12,268 nucleotides of DNA from Clostridia bacterium. GTDB taxonomy: Bacteria; Bacillota; Clostridia; RGIG6154. The stretch lies in assembly GCA_017622395.1 (NCBI GenBank), contig JAGARF010000131.1:1-12268 (forward strand), in the 5' to 3' direction. The notes beneath the pieces were generated by a model, which did no database searches, was not told the DNA's origin, and worked only from the letters and a program-made list of their open reading frames with translations. Every line of letters begins with the position of its first letter. The stretch's first letter is position 1. Position numbers and translations under genes: made by a program. Of the stretch, positions 7,501 through 12,268 are shown in pieces.

Positions 7501-9203
7501 CTTTTAAAGAAATCATCGCTATATTTAATTTGAGCTTGCCCATTACCTGAGCTGAACTTTATATCCATAGGAAGGTAGCTGACCGGTTCTTTATATTTAA
7601 TAAACTCATAGGGCAGATAGTTAAAGGTGAAGTTTGCGGTTAACAGACTATTGTTGCCGTATTCATCTACAACTACTTTTGACCAGTCCTCTTCACTTCC
7701 CTCATAATTGACCTGTGTTACATTTGTTCGGGAAAAGGCATATTCATCTATTGATACCAGTTGTTTGCCAAGAGATACCGTGTTGAGGTTTTTACATTCA
7801 AAGAATGCTTCAGAGCCAATTGTTTTTATATTCGGACCAAGATTTATTTCTCTAAGACTTTCACATCCGTAAAAAGCGGTTGCATCAACCTTAACAAGGG
7901 CACTTCCTATGTTAACTTTGCTAAGATTGGGACATAGAGAAAATGTGCCTGAATTGATAGTGGCAATATTGTTGCCGAGCTGCACCTCTTCAAGAGCGTA
8001 ACAGTTATAAAAGGTACATGGACCAAGATTGCTTACATTGTCGGGGATAGTTACTGATTTCAGGTTGTGACAGTCGGAAAATGCATAATCGGCTATATTT
8101 ACAAGTTCTTCTCCAAAAGTAATTTTTGAAAGATAATAGTTGCCTTTAAAGGCTTCGCTGCCTATTGAGGTAATGTTTTTTGTATCAAATTCTACAAGTC
8201 CACAGCCATAAAAAGCTCTGAAATCAAGATGGGAAAGGTTTTTACCTGCAGTAACCGAAGCTAAAGAAGTACATTCCGAGAAAGTATTATGTCCGAGTGT
8301 GGTTACATCATCCGGGATAACTATTGATTTTAGGGTTTCGCAGAAACTAAAGGCTCCGGCACCTAAATACTGAAGATTTTTACTGAGGTAAATATCTGAC
8401 AATGATGTACATTTGTAAAAAGCAGAGGCATATATCATTTTTACATTGTCGCTCATAGTTATTGACTTTAGATTATAGCTGTTTCCGAAAGCCATTTCTT
8501 CTATTGAGGTAACTGTTGATGGCACGGTAAAGCTTGTGTTTGTTTTGCCGGGAGCATAGCGTATTAGTCTGGTTTTTGCAGAGTTATACAGTACATTGTC
8601 TTCGGCAGTATAATAAATGTTGCCTTTGTTTACTCTGATTGTTGTAAGGTTTTCACAATAGGAGAAGCAATAAGCACCTATATTTGAAAGGGTTTCCGGA
8701 ATATAAATATTTTTAAGGGAAGTACAAAAATAAAAATTGCTTGAACCAATGCTTTGTAAACCGCTTGGCAAAACAACAGATTCCAAAGAATAACAATATG
8801 CAAAAACGGAATTACCTATATGTTTAAGTTTTTTTGGTAATTTTATTTCTTTGATATTTTGGTATCCATAAAAAGCCTGGTCGCAGATTTCCGTAACACT
8901 GTCAGGGAGAGTAACACTTCGGGCCTGGGTATAGGGATAGAGAGTATAAGTGCCTATTCTGGTTATATTTCCCTGGATAACAAGCTCTTGAACATAGTTG
9001 CCTACATCAGGAAAATATCGGTCAACGGAATCCCAAAGTTCACCGTCACCGGAAATAACAAGCAGACCCGTGTCTAAGTTTAAAGACCAGGTCATATCAT
9101 TATTGAAAGTTCCGCCTGTTACATTTTCTGCATATGCAGGCATAACAAACAAGCTAAACATCAGACAAACAACTAAAAAGATTGATGTGGTTTTTTGTTT
9201 CAT
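4557..9203 (-). CDS. Large secreted BspA-type leucine-rich-repeat protein with embedded lipase-like alpha/beta-hydrolase domain
   Basis: This protein of 1548 residues begins with a signal peptide (KQK, hydrophobic core, MPAYA then ENV; cleavage near residue 25). About residues 80-500 hold 16-17 BspA-type LRR_5 repeats of roughly 23 residues with a recurring AF..C..L pattern. About 550-985 resembles a class-3-lipase-like alpha/beta-hydrolase: the nucleophile elbow is GYSRA (Ser707, codon 7083-7085), with a probable Asp770 in NPHDFVP and a probable His972 in QGHEPT. Residues about 1123-1261 look like two InlB/Flg_new-type repeats (KGWYNGEY, FEGYYKDEDF). A second short LRR_5 block (about 1262-1450) and a beta-rich C-terminal domain follow. 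No LPXTG, SLH or transmembrane anchor is visible, so it is probably released or held non-covalently. The ATG at 9201-9203 is chosen because AAGGGGTG lies 5 nt upstream and the signal peptide begins there; an in-frame ATG 27 nt earlier has no ribosome binding site. The role is inferred: adhesion plus ester hydrolysis, substrate unknown. Confidence 0.88.
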   Translation of the reverse strand: MKQKTTSIFLVVCLMFSLFVMPAYAENVTGGTFNNDMTWSLNLDTGLLVISGDGELWDSVDRYFPDVGNYVQELVIQGNITRIGTYTLYPYTQARSVTLPDSVTEICDQAFYGYQNIKEIKLPKKLKHIGNSVFAYCYSLESVVLPSGLQSIGSSNFYFCTSLKNIYIPETLSNIGAYCFSYCENLTTIRVNKGNIYYTAEDNVLYNSAKTRLIRYAPGKTNTSFTVPSTVTSIEEMAFGNSYNLKSITMSDNVKMIYASAFYKCTSLSDIYLSKNLQYLGAGAFSFCETLKSIVIPDDVTTLGHNTFSECTSLASVTAGKNLSHLDFRAFYGCGLVEFDTKNITSIGSEAFKGNYYLSKITFGEELVNIADYAFSDCHNLKSVTIPDNVSNLGPCTFYNCYALEEVQLGNNIATINSGTFSLCPNLSKVNIGSALVKVDATAFYGCESLREINLGPNIKTIGSEAFFECKNLNTVSLGKQLVSIDEYAFSRTNVTQVNYEGSEEDWSKVVVDEYGNNSLLTANFTFNYLPYEFIKYKEPVSYLPMDIKFSSGNGQAQIKYSDDFFKSSAYTYNHDLAKASLRLAVSAFATSKTEKQYSNVKNLLTNLNFEDISYNKWYTQAPERHSIGVISGKKHIKDPTGDYTLIAVAVRGGNYKNEWGGNFCVGTENLHEGFTKARDQVIDHIRKYVYNHQIYGKVKIWITGYSRAAATTNLTAALLDETPEIISDRITLAPKDIYAYCFETPMGVVNPNNESGLYNNIFSIVNPHDFVPMVAMRNWGFDRYGVTKYLPSRYTHGSYYNQFLKELKPLFEKYRGDKYTIDNAVYSGYPSGQNGYLENLINILATTVGSAENYTAEYQEVFEWLGEEILGKGNVQDFLNTLKEKLKDKKVILTVESGAVVLNPILPWDTAGVGAGSLYLTLRSVIIETFDALGVEVSPVVVNTIVEIALKIGVKDIVTLTNNASSLAQGHEPTLCMAWLDIIKESDFANGNTRTLKLTCPLPTNICDLNGNIVAQYNTKARTSSSQTLYSYTQEDGSITVYLPGNQEYSVEIFATDNAEISYSIKELDASTGNANITTYKTTVSKDDTLKGKIENLEEGFGNYPLALNEQQLNATKLKNAEPVTITTQISGNGNVTPTQICYPGETVTLIATPIEGEIFKGWYNGEYELVSEDETYSFTAQENTTLTAEFSQNTCEVLFKDGENTIEIKRIPKESSVNFPNAPEKDWYTFEGYYKDEDFGISALPNDIICEDTVIYAKYISDFSYTVDYGEEVTIDGYNGDKAHIVIPAEIEGYPVTNINYAAQFSDKIESISFPATITYIDYSPFINCTALKEFIVDENNESYYTIDGVLINKSMNYISCYPPGKTDVSFTIPETVTTISNITNPHLKELIMHENMFDISWYPLKDSAIDTIFYKGSQDSFNNVLNTYESPDGVLENAKVYYDYNNTPISAHLTCNYENSQFKGEISYKYMLTDCVAYIAVYNSENKLLKFTKVGEISKNQTAKTSISFPCPDPGSEGYAKILFLTDLSTLSPAGMWTAMDVFPL

Positions 9204-9208
9204 AGTAG

Positions 9209-9216
9209 CACCCCTT
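9209..9216 (-). promoter_or_regulatory. Ribosome binding site deciding the start of the secreted LRR protein
   Basis: On the minus strand AAGGGGTG (9216 down to 9209) lies 5 nt before the ATG at 9203. The alternative upstream ATG (9230) has no purine-rich site ahead of it and would put nine extra residues before the signal peptide. Confidence 0.8.
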
Positions 9217-9230
9217 AAATTAATGTGCAT

Positions 9231-9259
9231 ATTATATCATAAATACGGGAATTTGTAAA
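9231..9259 (-). promoter_or_regulatory. Promoter of the secreted LRR protein
   Basis: On the minus strand TTTACA (9259-9254) and TATAAT (9236-9231) have a 17-nt spacer, and TGA precedes the -10 box as in an extended -10. The start should fall near 9224. The match is one base from consensus. Confidence 0.8.
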
Positions 9260-9267
9260 ATAAAAGC

Positions 9268-9295
9268 TTGAAAATAATTATAAAAGGTGTATAAT
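9268..9295 (+). promoter_or_regulatory. Promoter of the MATE transporter gene
   Basis: TTGAAA (9268-9273) and TATAAT (9290-9295) have a 16-nt spacer. The start would fall about 9301-9304, at the beginning of the ribosome binding site GAGGTGAGG (9302-9310), giving a leader of only about 10 nt. Its -35 box is 8 bp from the -35 box of the divergent promoter. Confidence 0.7.
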
Positions 9296-9312
9296 GGTTT
9301 TGAGGTGAGGAT

Positions 9313-10671
9313 ATGAAAACAGGGACAATAGATTTTACAAAAGGTCATATGCTTAAAAACTTTATGATTTTCGTAATTCCCCTTATTATAACAGGTCTTT
9401 TGCAGACCTTGTTTAATGCGGCAGATTTAATTGTTGTAGGCCGTTTCGCAGGGGAGAATTCTCTTGCAGCGGTTGGCTCTACAACCTCTCTTATCAATCT
9501 TATTGTTGGACTTGCAATAGGTCTTTCGGTTGGTGCTAATGTTGTCGCGGCTATCTTTATAGGCGGGAAAAACAGGGAAATGGTTAAAAAAACCGTGGAC
9601 ACCTCTATTTTAACCGCTTTGGCTTGCGGTGTTATATGCACACTTCTCGGTGTGTTTCTGGCAAGACCGCTTTTATCTTTAATGGACACTCCAAAGGATG
9701 TTATTGAAGAGGCTGTTGAGTATTTCAGAATATATTTTGCAGGTGTTCCTGCGGCTATGATATATAACTTTGCTGCGGCAATATTAAGGGCAAACGGTGA
9801 AACCAAAAGACCGCTTATTTACCTTTCTGCAGCAGGTATTGCAAATGTAATTTTAAACATTCTTTTTGTAACACAGTTACATATGGGAGCTGCCGGTGTC
9901 GGACTTGCAACTGCACTTTCTCAGTACCTTGCGGCAGCACTTGTTATAAAAGATATGATAAAGTCAGAGGAGCTATATAAGTTTGACCCGAAAAACATAA
10001 CACCAAGCTATACGGTTTTAAAAAGAATTTTAAGTGTTGGCATACCGTCGGGAATACAGAGCATGGTATTTTCCCTTTCAAATATTTTAATTCAGTCATC
10101 AATAAACAGCTTCGGTGCTGTTGTTGTTGCGGGAAATGCAGCTGCATCCAATATTGAAAATTTTGCTTATATTGCAATGAACGCATTCTCTGTTGCGGCA
10201 ACAACCGTTGCAGGACAAAATGTAGGAGCAGGGCAATATAAAAGACTTGATAAAGTTCTTATAGAAGCAGGACTTCTTGTTTCGGCAGTTGGTTTTGTTT
10301 TAGGTGCTTTGATGTATATTTTCGGAAGACCTCTTGCATCTCTTTACTGTCCTGATTCTCTTGCGGCAATTGAGGTTGCTAAAATAAGACTTTTATATAT
10401 TGCGTTTCCTTATTTCCTTTGCGGAATTATGGAGGTGTTCACAGGAACACTTAAATCCTGCGGTTATGCAATACAGACAATGCTGATTTCTCTTATCACC
10501 TGTTGCGGAGTGAGAGTTGTTTGGATATATACAGTGTTTAAGGCAATAGGAACAATAGAGAGTATTTACATTTCATATGTAATAACCTGGTGTCTTTGTA
10601 TTGTAAGCTGTGTTGTGCTTTATTTACTCTTTGCAAAACGAAAGTTCAAAGTAGCAGTTGACAGTATATAA
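9313..10671 (+). CDS. MATE-family multidrug/metabolite efflux transporter
   Basis: This is an inner-membrane antiporter that exports organic cations, drugs or metabolites using an Na+ or H+ gradient. The 452 residues are the normal MATE length, with about 12 hydrophobic segments in two six-helix halves. Conserved-looking features are LLQTLFNAADLIVVGRFAG (29-47) after the first helix, GLSVGANVVAA (70-80), ILRANGETKRP (157-167, equivalent to the common RATGDTK segment), GIPSGIQSMVF opening the second half (243-253) and GQNVGAGQYKR (301-311). The start is supported by GAGGTGAGG immediately upstream. The gene is divergent from the secreted protein gene. The next promoter begins within its last codons (-35 at 10658-10663), and no terminator follows before the leader terminator at 10911-10941, which may also end this transcript. 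Substrate unknown. Confidence 0.93.
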   Translation: MKTGTIDFTKGHMLKNFMIFVIPLIITGLLQTLFNAADLIVVGRFAGENSLAAVGSTTSLINLIVGLAIGLSVGANVVAAIFIGGKNREMVKKTVDTSILTALACGVICTLLGVFLARPLLSLMDTPKDVIEEAVEYFRIYFAGVPAAMIYNFAAAILRANGETKRPLIYLSAAGIANVILNILFVTQLHMGAAGVGLATALSQYLAAALVIKDMIKSEELYKFDPKNITPSYTVLKRILSVGIPSGIQSMVFSLSNILIQSSINSFGAVVVAGNAAASNIENFAYIAMNAFSVAATTVAGQNVGAGQYKRLDKVLIEAGLLVSAVGFVLGALMYIFGRPLASLYCPDSLAAIEVAKIRLLYIAFPYFLCGIMEVFTGTLKSCGYAIQTMLISLITCCGVRVVWIYTVFKAIGTIESIYISYVITWCLCIVSCVVLYLLFAKRKFKVAVDSI

Positions 10672-10686
10672 AAACTGTGATATACT
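10658..10686 (+). promoter_or_regulatory. Strong promoter of the potA leader
   Basis: TTGACA (10658-10663) and TATACT (10681-10686) have a 17-nt spacer, with TGA immediately before the -10 box (extended -10). The -35 box lies inside the last codons of the MATE gene. The start should be near 10693, giving an untranslated leader of about 260 nt before potA. Confidence 0.85.
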
Positions 10687-10825
10687 CATAATGTTAAAAA
10701 AATGACAAAATATGACCACCGATTTTATCGGAAATGGCAACGGACAGCCGTGGTCGAACGCCGAATATTGATTGAGTTAAAAGCTCAAATTTTATAAGTT
10801 GGTTACTTTATAACCGAAACGATGA

Positions 10826-10926
10826 ATTTTCGTCGACTTGTGAAACGGTCAATAAGAGTACGCGTAAGACTCTCGAAACCTATCCGAAAGCTTTTTATAA
10901 GGATTATTGGGACAAGTGACGAAAAT
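10826..10926 (+). promoter_or_regulatory. Antiterminator pairing in the potA leader
   Basis: Segment 10826-10841 (ATTTTCGTC, bulged G at 10835, ACTTGT) can pair with 10912-10926 (ACAAGT then GACGAAAAT), giving 15 base pairs interrupted only by the single bulge. The partner segment is the 5' arm and loop of the terminator, and the upstream segment is also needed for the second three-way junction. The two folds are therefore mutually exclusive, while junctions 1 and 3 fit either state. The pairing is seen directly; its regulatory use is inferred. Confidence 0.7.
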
Positions 10927-10941
10927 CACTTGTCTTTTTTT
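10911..10941 (+). terminator. Intrinsic terminator at the end of the potA leader
   Basis: A perfect 9-bp stem, GACAAGTGA (10911-10919) with TCACTTGTC (10926-10934), has a 6-nt loop CGAAAA and seven T (10935-10941). It lies upstream of potA and just before its ribosome binding site, so it must be bypassed for the transporter operon to be transcribed. Confidence 0.92.
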
Positions 10942-10942
10942 C

Positions 10943-10947
10943 GGAGG
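10943..10947 (+). promoter_or_regulatory. potA ribosome binding site next to the leader terminator
   Basis: GGAGG sits 1 nt after the terminator T-run and 5 nt before the potA ATG. It lies outside the terminator stem, which favours control by transcription termination over masking of the ribosome binding site. Confidence 0.85.
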
Positions 10948-10952
10948 TTTGT

Positions 10953-12062
10953 ATGAAAAAAATAATCGAGCTGAAAAACATTACAAAGGAGTACGACGGC
11001 GAAAAAGTTCTTGACAATGTAAGCCTTGATATATACGATAAGCAGTTTATAACTCTGCTTGGTCCTTCAGGCTGTGGTAAAACCACAACCTTAAGAATGA
11101 TTGGCGGTTTCACAGAGCCTGATACAGGCGATTTGTTCTTTGAGGGAAACAGAATAAACGAAATTCCGTCATATCAGCGATATGTTAATACTGTTTTTCA
11201 GAAATATGCACTTTTCCCTCATCTTAATGTTTATGAAAATGTTGCCTTTGCTTTAAGACTTCAGAAAGTGCCTAACAAGGAAATAGCAGTTAAGGTTAAA
11301 GAAATGCTTGAGCTTGTGGCACTTAAAGGCTTTGAAAGAAAAAATGTAAATCTTCTTTCAGGCGGTCAACAGCAGAGAGTTGCAATTGCAAGAGCTTTGA
11401 TTGCAAAACCAAAGGTCCTTCTTCTTGACGAGCCACTTGGAGCGCTTGACTTAAAGCTCAGAAAAGATATGCAGAACGAGCTGAAAAAAATTCAACAGCA
11501 AACAGGAATTACCTTTATATATGTTACCCACGACCAGGAGGAAGCTCTTTCTATGTCTGATGTGGTTGTGGTTATGGCAGACGGAAGAATTCAGCAAATC
11601 GGCACACCTACGGATATATACAACGAGCCTGAAAATGCTTTTGTTGCAGATTTTATAGGTGAAAGTAATATTGTAGATGGTGTTATGCTGGAAGACTATA
11701 AGGTTAAATTTTCAGGACAAATCTTTGACTGTGTTGACAATGGGTTTGACAAAAACGAGGCAGTTGATGTTGTTGTAAGACCTGAAGATGTTGATGTTGT
11801 TGAAGTGGAAAAGGGTATGCTTACAGGCGTAGTTACATCAGTTACCTTTAAGGGTGTTCATTGGGAAATTATTGTTGACATCGGTGGCTTTAAATGGATG
11901 ATACAGACAACGGACTATGTTGCAGAAAACGAAAAAATCGGACTTTTCATTGAGCCTGATGCAATTCACATTATGAAAAAATCTGAATATTCGGGTCAGT
12001 TTGGCGACTACTCAACATTCAGTGACGAAATTGAAGAACTTTCTATTGTTGATGAGGAATAA
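10953..12062 (+). CDS. potA: Spermidine/putrescine ABC importer ATP-binding subunit
   Basis: PotA hydrolyses ATP at the cytoplasmic face to drive polyamine import with permeases PotB and PotC and the binding protein PotD. The 369 residues show a full ABC domain: Walker A GPSGCGKTT (37-45), Q-loop Gln83 in VFQKYALFPHLNV, signature LSGGQQQRVAIARAL (135-149), Walker B VLLLDEP with D-loop GALDLKLR (155-170) and H-loop His193 in YVTHDQEEA. A C-terminal TOBE-type regulatory domain (about 235-350) includes VVRPEDVDVVEVE. The VNTVFQKYALFPHLNVYENVAF region matches PotA better than sugar or iron transporters of the same superfamily, and the next gene looks like PotB. The start has GGAGG 5 nt upstream. 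Transcription comes from the strong promoter at 10658-10686 through the attenuator-like leader. Polyamine specificity is inferred from family resemblance. Confidence 0.93.
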   Translation: MKKIIELKNITKEYDGEKVLDNVSLDIYDKQFITLLGPSGCGKTTTLRMIGGFTEPDTGDLFFEGNRINEIPSYQRYVNTVFQKYALFPHLNVYENVAFALRLQKVPNKEIAVKVKEMLELVALKGFERKNVNLLSGGQQQRVAIARALIAKPKVLLLDEPLGALDLKLRKDMQNELKKIQQQTGITFIYVTHDQEEALSMSDVVVVMADGRIQQIGTPTDIYNEPENAFVADFIGESNIVDGVMLEDYKVKFSGQIFDCVDNGFDKNEAVDVVVRPEDVDVVEVEKGMLTGVVTSVTFKGVHWEIIVDIGGFKWMIQTTDYVAENEKIGLFIEPDAIHIMKKSEYSGQFGDYSTFSDEIEELSIVDEE

Positions 12063-12064
12063 GA

Positions 12065-12268
12065 ATGAGAAATTTGTTTAAATCGGGTAAAGGGGTTGCA
12101 GCACCTCATATTGTATGGTCGCTGTTGTTTATAATTCTTCCTCTTATATTCGTGGTATATTTTGCTTTCACAGACGGTGAAGGTGTGTTTACCCTGGAGA
12201 ATATTTTTGCACTTTCAGAGCATACCGAAACATTTGCTCTTTCGGTAAGTCTTTCTGTTATTGCAACA
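12065..12268 (+). CDS. potB: Polyamine ABC transporter permease PotB, N-terminal fragment (cut by window edge)
   Basis: Only the first 68 codons are in the window, open to the edge. After a short basic N-terminus (MRNLFKSGKG) comes one membrane segment (about residues 17-34, SLLFIILPLIFVVYFAF) and then FTDGEG.FTLENIF, a pattern typical of the start of PotB-type permeases that form half of the membrane channel of the spermidine/putrescine importer. A second hydrophobic segment begins at the edge. The ATG lies 2 nt after the potA stop, and its ribosome binding site GAGGA (12054-12058) is inside the potA 3' end, so the two are co-transcribed and probably translationally coupled. The assignment rests on this short stretch plus context. 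Confidence 0.82.
   Translation, partial: MRNLFKSGKGVAAPHIVWSLLFIILPLIFVVYFAFTDGEGVFTLENIFALSEHTETFALSVSLSVIAT

Larger units (their letters stand above)
10693..10941 (+). ncRNA. Candidate cis-regulatory leader RNA (riboswitch-like attenuator) of the polyamine transporter operon
   Basis: By eye the leader folds into three successive three-way junctions of one plan. Junction 1: helix 10714-10719/10750-10755, hairpin 10720-10723/10727-10730, linker GAAAT, hairpin 10736-10738/10747-10749. Junction 2: helix 10794-10799/10836-10841 (one U-G), hairpin 10801-10805/10811-10815, linker GAAA, hairpin 10820-10825/10830-10835. Junction 3: helix 10850-10854/10905-10909, hairpin 10855-10859/10869-10873, linker CGAAACCT, hairpin 10882-10885/10901-10904. 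A separate hairpin (10772-10776/10784-10788) joins the first two. The leader ends in an intrinsic terminator, and an alternative antiterminator pairing is available. I do not see the conserved cores of T-box, lysine, SAM, TPP, cobalamin, glycine, M-box, c-di-GMP, ydaO or ykkC-type RNAs. The regulatory role is inferred from this architecture; the ligand, if any, is unknown, with polyamines or a precursor the natural guess from the downstream genes. Confidence 0.7.

Noticed and set aside
9228..9230. Upstream in-frame ATG for the secreted LRR protein
   Set aside because: It has no ribosome binding site and lies directly next to the -10 box, upstream of the predicted transcription start. The ATG at 9203 has AAGGGGTG and begins a clean signal peptide.
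4812..9258. Several plus-strand open frames opposite the large minus-strand gene, such as 4812-5228 and 6085-6576
   Set aside because: They are antisense shadows of a gene with a signal peptide and recognisable domains. They lack ribosome binding sites and family-like protein sequence.
9345..9806. Minus-strand 153-codon frame inside the MATE gene
   Set aside because: It lies wholly opposite a well-supported transporter gene and has no recognisable motif or start signal.
10816..10846. Hammerhead-like ribozyme core in the potA leader (CGATGA and GAAAC)
   Set aside because: The required CUGANGA and cleavage-site arrangement is absent; CGATGA is part of a hairpin stem.
10693..10941. T-box leader upstream of potA
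   Set aside because: There is no T-box consensus (UGG.ACCGCG) in the antiterminator region and no stem I specifier architecture. The antiterminator here is a simple 15-bp complement of the terminator arm.

Overview
The window is low-GC DNA with strong Shine-Dalgarno sites, near-consensus sigma-A type promoters, AGA-biased arginine codons and a clostridial-type aldolase. Together with a large secreted BspA-type leucine-rich-repeat protein, this points to an anaerobic Firmicute of class Clostridia, probably gut-associated. The lineage is an inference from protein style and codon use; no rRNA is present.

Layout, left to right. (1) 2-1603 (+): the 3' three quarters of a GH36 alpha-galactosidase, cut by the window edge. 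(2) 1660-2523 (+): class II fructose-1,6-bisphosphate aldolase, with a consensus promoter that overlaps the galactosidase stop codon and an intrinsic terminator after it. (3) 2573-3871 (+): an RlmD/RumA-type 23S rRNA uracil-C5 methyltransferase, ending inside a GC-rich palindrome. (4) 3993-4517 (+): a small flavodoxin-fold protein. A 15-bp perfect hairpin then separates it from a convergent gene. (5) 4557-9203 (-): a 1548-residue secreted protein with BspA-type repeats, an embedded lipase-like alpha/beta-hydrolase domain, InlB-type repeats and a second short repeat block. (6) 9313-10671 (+): a MATE-family efflux pump transcribed divergently from it. (7) 10672-10952: an unusually structured leader. 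(8) 10953-12062 (+): PotA, the spermidine/putrescine ABC ATPase, followed 2 nt later by the start of PotB, which runs off the window.

The most interesting part is the roughly 260-nt leader of the polyamine transporter operon. It has a near-perfect promoter (TTGACA, 17-nt spacer, TGA-TATACT). It can be folded by eye into three successive three-way junctions of the same plan: closing helix, hairpin, GAAA-type linker, hairpin, closing helix. It ends in a strong intrinsic terminator 1 nt before the potA ribosome binding site. An upstream segment (10826-10841) can form 15 base pairs, with one bulged G, with the terminator's 5' arm and loop (10912-10926). That pairing excludes both the terminator and the second three-way junction. 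This is the architecture of a transcription-attenuating riboswitch or other cis-regulatory RNA. I do not recognise it as a known class.

The genes do not form one pathway. They read as a chromosomal region of separate small transcription units: sugar breakdown and glycolysis, rRNA modification, a flavoprotein, a secreted surface or hydrolytic protein, drug/metabolite export, and polyamine uptake. I see no phage, IS, CRISPR, tRNA or rRNA features.
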